Of a stretch of 8,059 nt of DNA, positions 6,867 to 8,059 are shown one piece after another. Both the position numbers and the translations under genes were made by a program. Every line of letters begins with the position of its first letter. Within the stretch, counting starts at the first letter, position 1. Source of the stretch: Nitromaritima sp964584125 (GTDB lineage Bacteria; Nitrospinota; Nitrospinia; Nitrospinales; VA-1). Where the stretch lies: positions 1 to 8,059 of the forward strand of contig CAZOYP010000091.1 in assembly GCA_964584125.1 (NCBI GenBank). The letters run 5' to 3'. The notes under the pieces are model-generated. The model ran no database searches. It saw only the letters and a program-made list of their open reading frames with translations, and was not told where the DNA came from.

Positions 6867-6895
6867 ATAATAAGGCGTTTGTTAAGTTCTTACAA
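6867..6895 (-). promoter_or_regulatory. candidate promoter for the DUF6178 gene
   Basis: On the minus strand, TTGTAA (6890-6895, four of six) is followed after 17 bp by TATTAT (6867-6872, five of six). Transcription would start near 6860, giving a leader of about 100 nt that contains the GGTATTAAAC repeats. It begins 14 bp after the pgeF stop, where no convincing terminator is seen, so read-through from pgeF is also possible. Confidence 0.33.
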
Positions 6896-6908
6896 TAATA
6901 ACTAGTAT

Positions 6909-7682
6909 CTATTTTTTCGGCTTAAGCATGGCTAACGTTATCAATCTCCCAGTCTTTCCTTCTTTTCTGTAAGAATACCATCTATTGTTTTCACATGACG
7001 TACATGGTCCCTCATTATTAATATTTTCCATCAATACACCCCCTTCAAGCGCCTCCAACCTGTTTGCCTCTGGCAGGTCCAGAAAAAATTTTTTCTTGCT
7101 TTTTTTAAAAATAAATTCTGGATACAGTGAATTTTCTTTTAAAAAAGGCAATACACAAGGCTCATCCACCTCATAACAACATCCACGTATGGCAGGTCCC
7201 ATCCCCACTATAAGGTCTTTGGGGTTTGATCTATATTCTCGCGAAAGGGCCTCTATAGTTTTGGTAAGTATCTGCTTTTGTGTTCCTAACCGCCCAGCGT
7301 GAACCACGCCAACCACGTGTTTAACGGGGTCAAATATAATTATAGGAACACAATCCGCTGTTAAAACTATTATCGGACAATCTGGGACATCAGTAATAAT
7401 GGCATCTGCTTTGCGCTGAGATACTTCACTAACAGAAACATCTGAATCTTTTAAAACATAAACATGATTTCCATGTACCTGGTACACACGGAAAAAAGCT
7501 TCCTTTTCTATTCCCAACGAGTTTAAAAATATTTTCTGGTGTTCAAAAAACAACTCTCCATCACCTGTACTAAAAAAAAAGAATGGGTTTTTTTCACCGT
7601 TTATCAAGTGCCACCTTGAGCTAGTTCCATGAACTAACAACGACTGTTTTTGCAAAACATTAATAAAAAATGAAGAAATCAT
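6909..7682 (-). CDS. pgeF: PgeF/YfiH family purine nucleoside phosphorylase (peptidoglycan editing factor)
   Basis: Members of this family (YfiH, formerly 'multicopper polyphenol oxidase/laccase') act on purine nucleosides such as adenosine and inosine. In E. coli the protein also helps keep L-serine out of the peptidoglycan stem peptide. The 257 residues match the family's usual length. Motifs appear in order: QVHGNHV (68-74), ADAIITD (92-98), LTADCVPI (107-114), VGVVHAG (124-130), GMGPAIRGCCYEV (160-172), CTSCENNRWYSYRKEGKTGR (227-246). The metal/catalytic triad His70, Cys111 and His128 is intact. Unusual: the common HAGWRGT reads HAGRLGT, and the N-terminal 'HGFSTR' region is HGTSSR without the usual glycine-rich follow-up. 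ATG 7680-7682 starts the frame; the stretch before it is almost pure A/T with no Shine-Dalgarno sequence. Family is certain, exact substrate is inferred. Confidence 0.94.
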   Translation of the reverse strand: MISSFFINVLQKQSLLVHGTSSRWHLINGEKNPFFFFSTGDGELFFEHQKIFLNSLGIEKEAFFRVYQVHGNHVYVLKDSDVSVSEVSQRKADAIITDVPDCPIIVLTADCVPIIIFDPVKHVVGVVHAGRLGTQKQILTKTIEALSREYRSNPKDLIVGMGPAIRGCCYEVDEPCVLPFLKENSLYPEFIFKKSKKKFFLDLPEANRLEALEGGVLMENINNEGPCTSCENNRWYSYRKEGKTGRLITLAMLKPKK

Positions 7683-7737
7683 AATTTTTTTAAAAAAATA
7701 TTCTTTGAATTAATATTTTTTTTTAATTTTTTTTAGC

Positions 7738-7765
7738 AAAATACTCATCTATCAAACCTTGTTAA
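7738..7765 (-). promoter_or_regulatory. weak candidate promoter for pgeF
   Basis: On the minus strand, TTAACA (7760-7765, five of six) is followed after 16 bp by TATTTT (7738-7743, four of six), about 55 bp before the pgeF ATG. The region between is extremely A/T-rich, so the match is not decisive. Confidence 0.25.
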
Positions 7766-7775
7766 AAAACAACAG

Positions 7776-7783
7776 CCCCCCCC
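7776..7783. repeat. C8/G8 homopolymer upstream of pgeF
   Basis: Eight consecutive C (G on the pgeF strand) stand out in AT-rich surroundings. The tract lies 10 bp upstream of the candidate pgeF -35 element, in the gap shared with the divergent lysine-rich gene. Mononucleotide G/C runs of this length are prone to slippage in many bacteria. Confidence 0.6.
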
Positions 7784-7898
7784 TGCTAAGCCTTAAATAG
7801 GTGGAGTTCTAATGGTATTACAAAAAAAATATAAACAAATCCATAAAGACACGACTCAATTTATTTTCTCATGAATTCATCTCAACATGAATATTCAC

Positions 7899-7926
7899 TT
7901 GACATTAAACATGTTTAGAATAAAAT
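7899..7926 (+). promoter_or_regulatory. strong sigma-70-type promoter for the histone-like gene
   Basis: A perfect TTGACA (7899-7904) and TAAAAT (7921-7926, five of six) are separated by 16 bp. Transcription would start near 7933, giving a leader of about 50 nt. This is the best promoter match in the window and points to high expression, as expected for a nucleoid protein. Confidence 0.65.
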
Positions 7927-7933
7927 ATTTATA

Positions 7934-7967
7934 CAATGTTGGGGCGCTGAAACGACATCCAATATTG
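7934..7967 (+). promoter_or_regulatory. 5'-leader hairpin before the histone-like gene
   Basis: CAATGTTGG (7934-7942) pairs with CCAATATTG (7959-7967) over nine positions, with one G-U wobble and a 16-nt loop (GGCGCTGAAACGACAT). It would begin almost exactly at the predicted transcript 5' end and close 2 nt before the Shine-Dalgarno sequence. Such a 5'-terminal stem can protect mRNA from decay or modulate ribosome access. The wobble instead of a perfect repeat hints at an RNA structure. Confidence 0.5.
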
Positions 7968-7969
7968 AA

Positions 7970-7975
7970 AAGGAG
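7970..7975 (+). promoter_or_regulatory. ribosome binding site of the histone-like gene
   Basis: AAGGAG stands 6 nt before the ATG at 7982, a near-consensus Shine-Dalgarno sequence that fixes this start. Confidence 0.8.
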
Positions 7976-7981
7976 ATCTTG

Positions 7982-8059
7982 ATGGCAACCAAGAAAAAAG
8001 CAAGGAAAAAAGCAACAAAGAAAAAAGCAACAAAGAAAAAAGCAACAAAGAAAAAAGCA
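7982..8059 (+). CDS. lysine/alanine-rich histone H1-like protein (3' end outside window)
   Basis: Only the first 26 residues are present: MATKKKARKK, then A and three TKKKA units up to the window edge. The strongly basic, low-complexity Lys/Ala/Thr composition is that of bacterial histone H1-like proteins, whose tails resemble eukaryotic H1 and bind DNA without sequence preference, often compacting the nucleoid. It could instead be the basic N-terminal tail of another DNA- or RNA-binding protein, since the downstream part is not seen. Start choice is well supported by AAGGAG at 7970-7975 and the promoter at 7899-7926. It is divergent from pgeF. No homology beyond composition can be claimed from 26 residues. 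Confidence 0.7.
   Translation, partial: MATKKKARKKATKKKATKKKATKKKA
7988..8059 (+). repeat. tandem 15-bp coding repeat (TKKKA)
   Basis: Three perfect copies of ACAAAGAAAAAAGCA occupy 8015-8029, 8030-8044 and 8045-8059. They are preceded by a near copy starting ACC (7988-8002) and a 12-bp unit AGGAAAAAAGCA (8003-8014) lacking one codon. All units keep the frame, so copy-number changes would only lengthen or shorten the basic tail. The array continues past the window edge. Confidence 0.9.

Noticed and set aside
7812..7874. 20-codon ORF with AGGTGGAG five nt upstream of its ATG, in the pgeF/histone-like gene gap
   Set aside because: The ribosome site is attractive, but the ORF ends 24 bp before the -35 of the next promoter, has no clear promoter of its own and no recognisable peptide. 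It is too short to call without conservation.
8015..8059. AAAAAAG runs resembling programmed -1 frameshift heptamers
   Set aside because: In the reading frame the codons are AAG AAA AAA GCA, so the heptamer is not in the X-XXY-YYZ phase needed for tandem slippage. The runs follow from lysine codons.

Overview
The window looks like an ordinary chromosomal stretch from an AT-rich bacterium. Long A and T runs fill most intergenic gaps. A protein with two membrane helices and a HAMP domain, together with a DUF6178 protein, suggests a Gram-negative from the broad 'deltaproteobacterial' or related marine/uncultured lineages. That placement is an inference from family distribution and is not proven here. 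No tRNA, rRNA, CRISPR array, insertion sequence or phage gene could be supported.

Layout from left to right. The left edge carries the C-terminal part of NAD kinase (+), followed by a cytosolic-looking peptidoglycan amidase of the Amidase_2/PGRP fold (+). An AT-rich gap of about 270 bp has no recognisable gene, only a weak terminator at its start. Next comes a small two-helix membrane protein that ends in a HAMP domain with no output module (+). It converges on an unrecognised membrane-anchored or secreted protein (-). The next gap (2893-3100) holds a short reading frame resembling the end of a response-regulator receiver domain, possibly a gene remnant. A minus-strand block follows, in transcription order: pgeF, a DUF6178 gene, a 55-codon small ORF too short for routine gene calling, and purH. 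The right edge carries the start of a plus-strand gene for a lysine/alanine repeat protein of the histone H1-like type. It is divergent from pgeF and has the clearest promoter, leader hairpin and ribosome binding site in the window.

How the genes relate. NadK (NADP supply), PurH (last two steps of IMP synthesis) and PgeF (purine nucleoside/peptidoglycan quality control) are housekeeping. The amidase also acts on cell wall. The minus-strand block is probably not one operon: a hairpin followed by U8 lies after the DUF6178 gene, and a promoter-like pair lies just before the small ORF. The small ORF and purH look like a tight two-gene unit, 11 nt apart, in which only the small ORF has a good Shine-Dalgarno sequence. 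Several other genes (pgeF, DUF6178, purH, the 2107-2892 gene) have no recognisable Shine-Dalgarno sequence.

I see no defence system or clearly new multi-gene system. The best leads are the purH leader ORF, the stand-alone HAMP protein, the amidase without a signal peptide, the possible receiver-domain relic and the leader hairpin of the histone-like gene.
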